Part shown: piece after piece, positions 13,501 to 25,964 of the stretch | How the letters are laid out: each line of letters opens with the position of its first letter | Position numbering within the stretch: position 1 is the first letter of the stretch | Notes under the pieces: model-generated | The model's input: only the letters and a program-made list of their open reading frames with translations | What the model was told of the DNA's origin: nothing | Databases searched by the model: none | Program-made: the position numbers and the translations under genes | Assembly: GCA_002943765.1 (NCBI GenBank) | Contig: PQWQ01000001.1 | Coordinates: forward strand, 2,639,501-2,703,500 | Source: Psoroptes ovis | Lineage: Eukaryota; Arthropoda; Arachnida; Sarcoptiformes; Psoroptidae | Reading direction: 5' to 3' | Length of the DNA: 64,000 nucleotides

Positions 13501-16378
13501 AATTGTTTATGTAATTATGTTTAAAAATATTCGCCAAACATTTTTTGGTCATTGGTCAAATCAGACGATAGAAATGATTGATAAAAATATTTGATAACCT
13601 GATTATTTTGAATTTTTTTTTACATTTTTTGTGTGTATGCTTCTTCGACAAAAATAAATTCAAATTTTTTTTTTAGGTTGACATTTAACATTTTCATATA
13701 CTGGTATGAAATGATTAAATTACATTTTATTTAAATGAAAAAACATAAATAAATGATTTTAACTGTGATTGAGGCCAAATTTATTTCCAAAAAGATATTG
13801 TCCCGGATATTATCAGATTTTTCTGCATTAATTTATTCATTTATTTATTTTTAATATCAAAATCAAATCCTTGTATCGTCATGATTAAATGTAAAAAATA
13901 AATTTTGAAAAAAAATTTCGAAGAAAAAATATGAAATTTCAGGTTAAATCTGGTATTATTATTATTATTTATTCAATAATTTTTTCAAATCGTTACATGC
14001 TTTTTTTATATTTCACATTAAAATTCATACAAAAAGCATTGAAGCATTGAAAATTACCTTTAATCTCCTAGGATGAGAGAGATGGAGAGAATTTTCAATG
14101 ATCATGAAAGTAGATATATAACCGAATACCTCATAGACATACCTTGTGTACGAATCATATTTACATTCTTGTATTCGCTATGTTTTATAAAATATATTTT
14201 GAAATTTTATTAAATATACATTCGTTTCTGGATTTTAATATTATTACAAATTTAAAAAAATACCGAATAAAATCTTGTTTCAAAATTTAAAAATAAATTT
14301 TTGGTTTTTATATACATTGAATCCTGTTTTTATATTTGAAATTTAAATCCAATATCATATCATATTCATTTTTTGTTCAGGTAATTTTAAAGTGAAATCA
14401 TCATTTCAATCATTTAATTGAACATAGCCTTAAGCTAATCACAAGCAACGGTGATATCCGAAATATATTTTCTTTGATAAATTTATATTTTTTATCCTCA
14501 AAAAATTTTTATCCAATATAAATCGTAATTAAAATTGGAATTTGTAATTAATTAATTTTAGCTTTATGTCATTTTTCTCCCCAAAAATATGCACAAAGTT
14601 CGTGTGTGATGTATGTGATGAGATATGTCGCTGCTGCGGATGCTTTGCAATATTTTTGTAATTTTAAGGTATTAATGAAATATTTTTTCAAATATTTCCA
14701 TTTGAAATAAAAATATTCACATTTGTACATCACATTACACATCAAAACATTCAAATATCAGGTCAATGTTTTTATGATTGATTTTCTATAAATTTTTTGG
14801 GCAAACATTTACAAATCACAAAGGTATGTATGTTTGTATTTGTTCGTTCAAAGCATCAATAGCATCGTTTAGCAAGAGCTGGTTATGTACAATTCATCCT
14901 CTTTATATCTCGCTCTTTTGTGTTTGTTTGTTATTTGGCCAATATAAAATCAATAGATTTTTGATTTTTTATTAATTTTTCTCCATAAAAAAAATCATTT
15001 CTCTCCTCTACCAACCTTTACCTGTCTATATTTGGCTATAAAAAATAATAATCATCAAAAAATGATGCTAAAAATATCGAAATGAAAATAATTCATGTCC
15101 AATGATGTTTTGGATCAAACGAAATATAAATAAATAAATATGCATAAAACATACTGGCCATTAATGAATGAATGAACGGATTAATGAAACTCACAGAAAA
15201 AACTTGTCTAATCGTAAATATTGGTGAATAATCACTGAAATAATCATAATATTCTAAATGTCTACGGTTGAACACATCTATTATTATTATTATGATTACA
15301 AGCATTTTCACTTGTGATTATTATTTTGATCATCATCACAACCACCATGACCGCCACCATGGCCACCATCACTCGTTTGAAGATACGGTTTGAAATTAAA
15401 TTAAATAAAATTATGTAAAAAATGAATTAAAAGAAGAAATTATGCTCATTTGCTAGGAGATATACAAATGAATGTGCAAAAATTTAAGGTCAATCAAACG
15501 TGTGTACCAAATACCAAAAGGTATGTGTATGATTGAGTCTTGAGTACATACATCCGAAAATATCCTAAGAAAAAACCGGTCAAATTTACTAATCAAATAT
15601 TTTATTTTATTTTTTACTTTTTTTAAATAAAAAAATTTCTCGTTGATCTTCGGATGTATGATCTTCGTATGAAAGATGCCAATCAGTTTTCTATTTTTTT
15701 CCACATTTGATTGAAATGATAATATCCTTTCTAATACTTCTCAAAATCAATTTAGGGTCAAAGATTTCAATTTAATGTTATTTTTTCTATTCGTTTTGAT
15801 TCGAAAGTGTTACGCGAGTGATTATTTTTCTATTTTTTTGAATTTATTCATTCAATTTTCTATTTAACGCGGCAAAAACAAAAACAAAAATTATTAATTC
15901 AAAACAATCGAATTCTAAGATTTATAATTTCATAAATCTTGATGTTATTTGAAAAAAAATCGTTCATTTTCAATTATTTATTGATTTGGCCTATTTGTTC
16001 GAGCCTATCTGCTTTAATATAGGCAAACGTGGATTCACCTTTGCTCATCACTAGACATGGCCAACACCGAATTAATCGGCAATCAATTACCAGAACCAGA
16101 AGCCAAATTTAGATTTTGTGGTCGAAATCAATCTCAAAATCGATGATTTTCTCTCTGTTTTGACGATTGGAAATTATCATAATTTTCGAAACATTTTCGT
16201 ACGAAAAAAAAGCACAAAATCGATTAATCAGTCTGCGCGTAAGCTGTTATTGCATTATTGCTTATTATTAATGATAAAAGTTTATCAAGAAATTTTAAAT
16301 TTCTTTCGATGAAAACTTGAAAAAACAAAAAATATTAATTTGCAATTCAATTAATTCAATAAATATCGTTTCGATGCG

Positions 16379-16399
16379 TTTTTTTTTTTTTTTTTTTTT
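16379..16399. repeat. Poly-T homopolymer (21 nt)
   Basis: A run of 21 T in non-coding DNA. No neighbouring gene feature explains it. Confidence 0.9.
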
Positions 16400-19300
16400 G
16401 CTTCATTTCATCATCATTTCATTTAAATCATTATTATTATCATTATATCCAATCTATCAATGAGATAAACAAATAAAAAAATACAAAAATGCCGGCAGTG
16501 TTGCTGTGCTAATTGAATGAAAATTTAATGTAAATTATTGATGAAAATTTTTTCATTGAAGAGAAAGAATTAAGTAAAATTTTCAAGAAAATTTTCTCAA
16601 TTATTTAGTCGACCAATCATTGATGATGATGATAATAATTATGTTAACCATAATAGAGATTATGTAATAATAATAATAATAATTAATAAAAATATAATTA
16701 TATAAAAATATTGATGAACTGATTTATTTATTTAAGGTTAGTTCAGGCATCTCAATGGCTGATTTCTATTAATAAATTCTCATTTTTTTTCTTTTGACCA
16801 GTTTTTCTCAATGCAAAAACTATCCAACTATTGATCAGTCTTGATCAGATTGGTCAGTTTCAAGTCTCAATGATGAATGATGATGCTCAAGCAATAACCT
16901 TTTTGCTTTGCTGAATATAATCTTTGATATGATATTCGCTTATTTTATTTATTTATTTACTTTCAAAAAGTATTTTGACAAACTGGAATTTTTTTCTGGT
17001 TCATTCATACATTTTTTGATTTTTTCGATCATCGATCAGCGACTTGATCTATACTATCAGCGAGCTATCGAGCTGGTATTTCATTTATTATCAATTCCAT
17101 AAGAGCATTTTTCTCCGTAATTTCAATATTTGAATGTATTAAAAATAGTTGATTTTATGTTTAGATGAGAAAAAAAAATAATTTAATTTCATTCATTAAT
17201 TTGAATGAAATCAACCAAGGTTTGTGATGCGGTTTTTTCCATAGTTTACATGAAGGAAAGACTCGAGTAAATATTCAAGTTTCGAATCACAAGTTTTTTT
17301 ATTTTTAGACATTTTTATGTGAAGAAAAAAATGATACGATTATCAAATGACCGATTCGATCTGTCAAAGATGTAAACATGTGAACAAGAATTCTTGTAAT
17401 TCTTGAGAAATTTTATTCAAGACTCGTAGGTTAACCATAACTCTGTCTTCCAATGTCGAAAATCTATCATATGTGGACTCATTCAGATTTCAAATTTGAA
17501 ATTTTTTCTTCTTAGAAATGAATTTTGAATTCTAAATGAATGTGTCCATGTTAAAATTTTAAAATATTTCATTTTCTCAAAATTTTCACAAAAATTTACC
17601 CACAGGGCAAAATACCTGGGGCTTGTTCTTGATTTTAGATTAGAAAAAAATTTATTCTAAAATAATTATCGATACGCTTTGCTCAATGGCTGATGAATGC
17701 ACCTCATCTACCTTAATTGTTCAAAACATTTCAAATTTCTTTGATATTTGATTGATTTTTCCAAATTTTTTTTTCGAAATGATCGATTCGTTTTGGATTG
17801 AATGAAGTTAAAAATTCATAAAATTCTACGCGAAACTATTTCAAAATCAGAGATCTTAGCATTGCAAACCAGATTTTCAAAGTTTTTTCTTAAGAAAAAA
17901 AATATTTTCACCTTCTTAATATTCTGTGTTCATTCATTCATCCATCTTCTTCATATTATGTGATTACAACACACATTGGACACGACCTTTGACAAATGAA
18001 CAGGTGAATTTGATTTTTTGCTTTTTTTTCGTTAATCACTTGTAGTAGTGGCCATTATTTCGCTAATGTCTTTGAAGGCTAGGGTTTTTTCCCTCGACTA
18101 TTGCCTCAATAATAGTAATGATCATCTGGATCATCATTGCATTGTGTGAATACATGTTTAAACTTTTTGAATATTGAATAAATAAAAAATCAGAGAAAAA
18201 ACCGGCTTTTGATAGTCCAGAAAAGAAACCAGAAAACATTTAATTGAAATTCAAGTAACATTATTTCAAGAAATTTTGAATTTCATGAGTGAAATCGCCA
18301 GAAATTGTTTTTCCAAGTTATGATTTGGCAGAGAACAGAGAGAATCAAGAAGACCTGACCATCACCACGGTATCTTACCCTTGTCCAAGACCACTGCCAC
18401 CATGATAATGGCATTCTATGCTGAAGTGATTTTTCGTAAGTAAATTTTCTTCTTTAATCGTAATCAGAAAGAAAGAAAAAATACAGAACAAAACTTGTAT
18501 AAATATGAAGCATTCATTCTTCAAATATAAACACATTTCCATTCATATAATTATATTCCTATTAAATTCAAAGAAAATAGTATCAAATAATGATTTTTGA
18601 TCATACAGGTGGCCATGTTTGAATAAATCAATGTATGACTTGAAAATAAATGACAAGCGAATCAGAAATAGTGGCCGAAATGAATTTGAATTGAATGAAA
18701 GACGTGGTAGAAGTTTTCAAATTTGAAAATACATGAAGAGACTGAATATAAGTATACAAACATACATACACGCACTTGAAACAACAGGTAGATTCCATTG
18801 AAGACACACACACACACGTATACACATGCTAACAAAATATTTTTCACGATATTTCCAGTGTCTCAAAACTCAACTGAGCAAAAATCAACTATTAGAAACT
18901 TGAATCAAAGACATATTAAGCTTCCATAAGCTCAAGACATATTTAGTGTGTTTGTATTTGAATGTAGTGCAGCTTGGCGATTGTGCAACAGGTAAATTTT
19001 TTTTTTTGCTTTGTTTTGTTTCTAATTTACCTTTCGGTGTTTTTTTATTTCATATCTTATTATATATTACATTATTGTTGTTTGTTGAGAGAAAACTTGA
19101 ATTTTTCTTTTTTTCAATTCTTTGAAATTTGATTTCAAATTGAAAATTGAACATTTTATTTCTTGTACATAGACGCTGAGTGTGAGAGAGACAAAGAATT
19201 CCTATGCATTTCTATGTATTTTGTTTTGTTTCATTTTATTTTTGTTTATTTGTTTGATTATCATCATCAATATTTTCATAGATGTATGTGTGTATGTTGG

Positions 19301-21536
19301 TATACATCATTGAAATATAAATAAATAAATGAATTCAATTGAATGAATTGAATTGAAAGGATGAATAAACAAATAGATGAAAATCCCGTTTAAGCTTGAA
19401 ATGAATGAAAATATATTAATATTTTAAATAATTTCTGTTGATCTTGCTGCTGTTGTTTATTATTATTATTTCAAACTGTAATCATTCCACGATGATGATA
19501 ATAATAATAATAATGACAATCTGTACGAGAATTATTACGAGAAAAAATGAAATAAATAAAAATTTGAAATAAAAGAGTAACTGGACTTGTAATTTTATTC
19601 CATTTTATATGTATATTTCACTTTATATAATCAAAAATATATAAGAAATTATATGTGTGTTTGTATTAGTTTGAGTAATACTGGCCATCGATATATCATC
19701 ATCATCAACATTGCCATCGACATCACCATCGTCAGCATCAACATCAAAAACGACGACGACTTAAGCATCGTATTCAGCAAATTTTGTTCTTATTATCGTT
19801 TAATTTTTAAGATTAAAACCTTAAACCTATCATTTTCTCTTTGTTATTTCATTCATTTTTTACTCAAGATTATACATTCATCCATTGATTCATTCATTCA
19901 TTTTTTTTTATTTTTGTGCATTCTTTGCTACATTCGTTAAGCTTGAACATCATCATCATCAAAACATTATTTTGGAATTATTATTATTATTATTATAAGA
20001 CATCTCTAATCTTCAGCGAAAATTATTTACAAAATGAAAAATAAAAAAGATAAAATGAAATAAAATCGTGTGTTGAAAGCTTTATTTATTTATTTATTCA
20101 TTTCATTCATTTATCTGTTTATTATCATAATCATTTTTTTGCATTCCTCATTTCTCTCATGTAACAAGCAGCGAACAGCAAGCAAACTGAAATTGGTCTC
20201 TTTTATTTCAGAAAAAAAATGATTTTTAATTTCAAAATCATTCTACCAAATGCATCACAATTTGAACGAAGTCATTTTATTTTCAAATTAAAAACATTTT
20301 GCATCAATTTGAATCATGTTTATTTATTTATTTTTGATTCGTGCAAAAGTGTTCCAAAATATGGAAAACAATAAACACATACACACACGTATTTTTGTGA
20401 ACATTGAATAAACAGTTTTTAATGAAATTTTCTTTCAAAAATTTTAATTCATATAATTTGTGGGTGTTTCACAAGTTTTTTTCGTTTTGTTTTATTTCTC
20501 ATATTTCTAAGTGTTGTAATGATGATGATTTGTACATTTTCTTTTTAAATTTTATTTCTGAAATTTGAACAAAAATTCAATGAGAAACATTTAAAATAAA
20601 TTAATGAGTGAAATTTTCCCAAAATCAAACCAATCAACTTATGAATCTTGATTGATTTTCAATAAAAATTGATCGAAAAATTTTTCAGTTAAAGAAACAT
20701 CTCAACATCAACAAAGAAACATTGTAAAACCATTGAAACCATTGTGGTCAATTGCTAATCCATTTTCAACATCGAAATGAATGAATCAAGTTACGAGTGA
20801 ACAACGAATGATGATGCCAACAATGCTGCTTGTATCCACGATTGACAACATTTGTGTTTCGTAAATGTTTGACCATTAACTCATGACTTAATGTGACATG
20901 ACATCCGATTACTTCCGATTAATCATTAATGGACAAGTTTTTTGTCTCCAGCAAAAATCTTGAATCATTAATCTTCGATTGTATCAATTGTATGATTTTG
21001 TGGACGTAGTATAATAAAGATATTACGTATTTTGCAAAGATGCATTTGTCTATACGTGTGTACAGATAATGATAAAAATTCAATTTAACGCAAAACATAA
21101 ACAAACAAACTATAATTGAATTGACCACTGTTTCGATGATATTTGATTGTTTATAGACTGATGGGAATTTTTTAAAAAATATTTTATCTTTACCATCTGA
21201 CATTCTTTGAAAACATATTTCATGTGTATTTCGCAAGCATCTGTTTTTCAAAAAATCAAACATCAATCATCATCAATAGCTCAACAAAGCTTTGAATCGA
21301 GTGAATGTTTCAATTATATTGTGAATGTCGACATAAACAATTTACAGCCATTTTTTTCATCGTTGGTTCAGTATATGCGCGTCTTTGTGTCTAAATTTGT
21401 GTCTACCATAAATTTTTTTTTTTTTAAACCTTCAAATCATTCATTATTATTATTTTCGTATATCGTCTCATCTTTATATTTGATGATATTATTATTATTA
21501 TTATAAGAATAAATCACCACAAAACAATAGATAATT

Positions 21537-24005
21537 ATGGCTAAATCAGTGAATGGTGGTGCTGGTGGCGGCGGTGGCATCATCAGTAATAGTGATGATA
21601 ATGATAATGATACTACACCTATTTGCCGTTGTCGTGTATTATATTTAGGATCAGCGGTCCCACATATTACAAAAGATGGTTTACAAGGTATACAAGAACC
21701 ATTAAGAGATCTTTATCCAGAACAAGGTGTGCTATGGAATAATGATCGTGATCATAATGCGACTGGTATCGATTCATGGTTATCAGTATGGTCTAATGGT
21801 ATTCTTGTTGAAAATGTTGATGATAAAGGCAATACGATTCGCCGTTTTCATCCAATTGAATCATTACATTATTGTGCTGCTGTACGTTATGTTTCGGTGC
21901 CTTTAAATGATTCAACATTAACCAAAAATGGTACGCCAAATGATTCGAATAAAATTGCAAAATTTTTGCCATTAGATAGTCCATTTTCTAAAAGCACAGC
22001 AATGGACCCAATGAAAATGGCACATCCTCCACTGTTTGCTTGTATTTTACGCCGAACATCTGGTATCAAAGTTTTAGAATGCCACGCATTCATTTGTAAA
22101 AAAGAAGCAGCCGCAAATGCATTAGTACGTTGTTGTTTTCATGCATATGCCGATACTATGCATGCAAAACAAATTGAATTAGAAAGTCCATATGAACAAT
22201 TAGATCGACGACGTTCAAGATCAATTGGCTCAGCATTAGATTCCCAATCATTAATTGATGATAAGGTTAATACATGGCGGAAAAATTCTTCAGGTGGCGG
22301 CGGTGAATCATCAACCGGTTCGCCTGATGAAGCAAACGGTTTCAACGATACGAGATCCATATCACGACAAAAACAACAACAACGTACACCATCGGTAGCT
22401 TCGTTAGTTAGTCATTCGATGGCCGCCGATCAGCCATTACCGCCACCACCACCTCATCTTCATCCGATGATGGGCATGCCGGAACCGATCTATGGAATAC
22501 CTCCAACCGGTACATTACGCAGCGTTCGTTCATTTATATCGTTAGCTGCATTAAAAAGTCATAAAAAATCCCGTTCACGACAAATACCGATGCCATTTGC
22601 TCATGGTTTACAGCCACAGTCACAAATTCTTCCGCCACCACCACCGCCTGCACCTGTGATGTTTGCAACATTGTCAAAAAAAGATTTGAAAAAAGCACTT
22701 AAAAAAGAAAGCACATTAAAACGTAAACACAAATATAAAGATTTCCCGCTCCCGTTTATTGCGGCTAATGGTTATCCAGCTCCACCGCCTCCGCCATTCA
22801 TTTATGGTCCGCCGCCACCATTACCACTACATGGTATTCACGGTCCGATGCCAATCTATGCTCCACCTGTAGGACCTTCATTTTATGGAACAATCGACAA
22901 CCGGAAAAGTCGAATACCAACGCTACCTCCCCCGCTTCCACCTCCACCACCACCACCACCTATGTCTAACATGATTAATGATAATGGACATATGTTACCG
23001 CCACCGCCACCACCCCCATCATCCAGTCACATTGATGAACCAATCTATATGCCCGCAGTTTCATCCCCAAACGGTACTCTTCGACCAGTGACGCCACATG
23101 GAGAGCCTATTTATTTTGAAGGCAGACCAGGCAATGTACCACCGATGTCAATTCATACCGGACCACCAGGTCCAATGTATATGGGACAAGTTCATCCACA
23201 AATGGTTCCATGTAGTTTAATACCGACATTAAGCCGAAAAGAATTGAAAGAATTAGAAAAACAAAAAGCATTATTGAAAAAACAGGCCAAAAAAGATAAA
23301 AAGAATGCCAAAAAGAATAAAAATCAACCGCAATTGCCACCACAACAAATGATGAATGGAAACGGACAATTATTTATTGATGAACCACCACCAGGTGATT
23401 ATTATCAACCACGTGCATATGGTTATGAACCAAATGATATTGTTGATCCTGATGAATCGATAGCATCACCATCAGAAATGCAATTATCATCCGGAAATTA
23501 TAGTAATCCATCAACAGGTGGTGGCGGCGGTGGAATCTATAAAAAGAAAGGTCATCTTAATGAACGTGCATTCTCTTATTCTATACGACAAGAACATCGA
23601 TCAAGATCGAATAGTTTATCAAATTTAGCATTCGAAAATGGACCAAATAATGGTCATGAATCACAAAACAATAGTTCAATTAGTTTAAAAAGTCAAACAG
23701 ATGCAAATAGTCCACCAAAATTAATGAATGGTAATGGATCGCTTACATATGATCAACAACAACAACAAGCACAATCAAATGGTAATGGTAGAATACCTAT
23801 GAATAATAATGGACCGATTGATGCAAATGCATTAGCAACACGAATGTCAAATTTAAATCTAAAAAATGGTTATGGTGGATCATCGGCGAATCAACAACAA
23901 CAGCAGCAACAACAACCACCACCACCTCCACCACCATTACCAACGAATGGTTATCAACAACAACAACAATATCAACAACGTACAGCAACAATCAAACGTC
24001 TTTAA
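21537..24005 (+). CDS. PTB/PID-domain, proline-rich adaptor-like protein, 822 aa, single exon
   Basis: One open frame of 822 codons. An in-frame TAG sits three codons before the ATG, which fixes the start unless an upstream exon splices in. Residues about 30-210 form a PTB/PID-like fold: the opening strand CRCRVLYLGSA, a helix-like GIQEPLRDLYP, WLSVWSNGILV, CAAVRYV, then HPPLFACILRR and a closing helix EAAANALVRCCFHAYAD. The rest is low-complexity scaffold: proline runs near 301-310, 365-373, 414-430, 463-475 and 487-494; two Lys/Glu blocks starting TLSKKDLKK (378) and TLSRKELKE (564); EPIY motifs at 316, 501 and 523; and a Gln/Pro-rich tail. PTB domains usually bind NPxY-like peptides or phosphoinositides, and the proline runs suit SH3, WW or EVH1 partners. 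An adaptor role is inferred; I do not recognise the orthologue. A related gene lies 9.6 kb downstream on the same strand. Confidence 0.92.
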   Translation: MAKSVNGGAGGGGGIISNSDDNDNDTTPICRCRVLYLGSAVPHITKDGLQGIQEPLRDLYPEQGVLWNNDRDHNATGIDSWLSVWSNGILVENVDDKGNTIRRFHPIESLHYCAAVRYVSVPLNDSTLTKNGTPNDSNKIAKFLPLDSPFSKSTAMDPMKMAHPPLFACILRRTSGIKVLECHAFICKKEAAANALVRCCFHAYADTMHAKQIELESPYEQLDRRRSRSIGSALDSQSLIDDKVNTWRKNSSGGGGESSTGSPDEANGFNDTRSISRQKQQQRTPSVASLVSHSMAADQPLPPPPPHLHPMMGMPEPIYGIPPTGTLRSVRSFISLAALKSHKKSRSRQIPMPFAHGLQPQSQILPPPPPPAPVMFATLSKKDLKKALKKESTLKRKHKYKDFPLPFIAANGYPAPPPPPFIYGPPPPLPLHGIHGPMPIYAPPVGPSFYGTIDNRKSRIPTLPPPLPPPPPPPPMSNMINDNGHMLPPPPPPPSSSHIDEPIYMPAVSSPNGTLRPVTPHGEPIYFEGRPGNVPPMSIHTGPPGPMYMGQVHPQMVPCSLIPTLSRKELKELEKQKALLKKQAKKDKKNAKKNKNQPQLPPQQMMNGNGQLFIDEPPPGDYYQPRAYGYEPNDIVDPDESIASPSEMQLSSGNYSNPSTGGGGGGIYKKKGHLNERAFSYSIRQEHRSRSNSLSNLAFENGPNNGHESQNNSSISLKSQTDANSPPKLMNGNGSLTYDQQQQQAQSNGNGRIPMNNNGPIDANALATRMSNLNLKNGYGGSSANQQQQQQQQPPPPPPPLPTNGYQQQQQYQQRTATIKRL

Positions 24006-24276
24006 TTATAATTATCAATTTTTAAATATATTTTTTCGATGTTTGGCGATTTAATTATTTTGTGATTAATATTTTTTATTTTTTTGAACTTTTAACTTTT
24101 TTTTCACTTCAATGAATATATTATTTGTTCCTATTTATTTTTTAAATTTTTTCATATTTATCATTAATCTTTTGGAATCAAGAAAATTTTTTTTCGACTA
24201 TTTTTTTCTCTCTCAGATGAAACTGTTGGACTGAGACTGTTAAATGATGTTATATAAATATTTATAAATTACAATC

Positions 24277-24362
24277 ATTAAAAAACATGACCAAAAAAAA
24301 CAAAGAATTCACATTGGAATTTCAATTTTTTTTTCTCCTGTAAATTATTCAAATCAAATAAA
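24277..24362 (+). terminator. Candidate polyadenylation region of the first PTB gene
   Basis: ATTAAA at 24277-24282 and AATAAA at 24357-24362 lie about 270 and 350 bases after the stop codon. Either could end the transcript. The choice cannot be made from sequence in such AT-rich DNA. Confidence 0.35.
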
Positions 24363-25936
24363 CAAATTGATAAAACAATGATTTTCCACCATTTTTTCTA
24401 TTGATTTTTTTTTTTGAAAATAAAATTTTAATTACTTTTTTGCACTGATTAATTATTCAATTTTTTTGTGATTATTTGATTAACACATTAACAATTTTTG
24501 TTCAATAATAATTATTCGATTTGATTAAATATTTAAAAATCAATAAACACACAGATACAATGAATTTTTCACATTTTTTCTAATAAATTTGTTTTTCTTT
24601 GTGTGCCTGTGAAACCTTTGAACATTAATACATGAGAATCCCAAACAAACACATCAAAAAGAGCACAACAATTACTCACAATCAAATTGACCACCTTTTA
24701 TTTTTCAAATGCATTGAATAATTTGTATTTATCCATTTTTTTCTACCGATTTTTCTTCGAGAAAATTGTCAATAAAATGTTTTATTTTTGTGAAAGAAAA
24801 AATCTGGAATTTGGTTGAAACTTGTTTCGAGGATTGATTTCATCATTGAATTGAAGGATTGAATACGGAACTTCGTTTTCCCATTTCGGGTAATAAACCA
24901 GCTAGAATACCCTTGAAACCAAATGTGAATTGAAACTCAATTGAATCTATTTCAATTTGATGCTTGAGAGGCCATGTGAATGTGATTACATATTGCTATC
25001 TATCGGCGGTAAAATAAATTGGTTGAAATTTTCAAAATTTTTGAAAATACGCCATTTCCATTTTCGAACAACAGGCAGCAGCAGTGTTAGGAATTTTGAA
25101 TTTTCAAAAATTTTCAAATATTTGAATATTTGAACAATCACATTCATTCATTTCCATTCAAATGTGTGGCAAATATTATATGGAATATTGAGATTCATTG
25201 ATTGATATTCAAATCAATATTTATCCTTGATAAAATGTAAAATAATTTTGCCGCCAATAACATCGAATTGTTTCAATATTTGCTTCTCAGAACAAACAAT
25301 CAGACAACAAATCAACAATTTTGTTTGAAACAAATCAATTGAAAACAAAGTAAAATAAAACAAAAACAATTATCATTATTTGTTCAAATATATGTTATGA
25401 ATAATGAATTTGTTTCTTTCTTTTATTCAATTTATTTATTTGTTTTCATTTCATTTATTTTGTTTATTTGTGTTTATAATGTGTTTGCATTTATATGATT
25501 TTGGCGTTAACGTTTTTCATCTTGTTTTAATTTCACATTCGTGTTTGATTTTATTTATTTATTTATTCACATTTGTTTATTTGTTCGTTCGTTTGTTTCT
25601 TGATTCATTTAAGTCTCGTTTATTTCGAGATAAATGAATTTGAGAAAAAAACAACAAAAAACAAAATTTTCCATTCCAAAATTACATTCGAAGCATTTCT
25701 AATAATGATTTCTATTTAAAATTTCAAATTGATTGATTTGAATGAATTTATTTTTATTCTAATTTCATTCGAAAATTCATACAAATCAAGTATGAACGCA
25801 ATGAATCATTGTTCCCGATTAATTTCGATTGAAAAGAAATTTGAAAAATTTTTCAGAAAAATTGATTCAAAACATTTTCATTTACATTTTATAACCCTTT
25901 TTTCCATTCCATTTACATTTCATACAAGTTAAATTA

Positions 25937-25964
25937 GTAGAACGTTTAAATTTAAACATTCTAC
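25937..25964. repeat. 28-bp near-perfect palindrome
   Basis: GTAGAACGTTTAAA is followed directly by its reverse complement with a single mismatch (13 of 14 positions). It has no loop, so it could form a cruciform or bind a dimeric protein. No function is claimed. Confidence 0.8.

Larger units (their letters stand above)
2457..21536. other. 19-kb non-coding stretch between the ZIP and first PTB genes
   Basis: Very AT-rich. Open frames are short (115 codons at most) and their translations are dominated by Ile, Phe, Asn, Lys and Leu, with no recognisable domain. It separates two divergently transcribed genes (ZIP on minus, PTB on plus), so it must hold both promoters and may hold distal enhancers or unseen 5' UTR exons. 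Contents that can be named are a mariner-type mini-element (5841-5919), an (AAAC)n tract (about 10486-10527), homopolymers at 9501-9518 and 16379-16399, many short ATT/GAT tracts, and a weak inverted repeat pairing 3641-3650 with 3699-3708. No tRNA-, rRNA- or snRNA-like sequence was found by eye. Confidence 0.7.

Noticed and set aside
20919..21266. Minus-strand ORF of 115 codons just upstream of the first PTB gene
   Set aside because: It is the longest ORF in the non-coding stretch. It shows no domain, signal peptide or protein-like composition, and AT-rich DNA of this length produces such frames by chance.
23797..23991. Antisense Val-rich ORF inside the first PTB gene
   Set aside because: It is the complement of the Gln and Pro codon repeats of the real gene.
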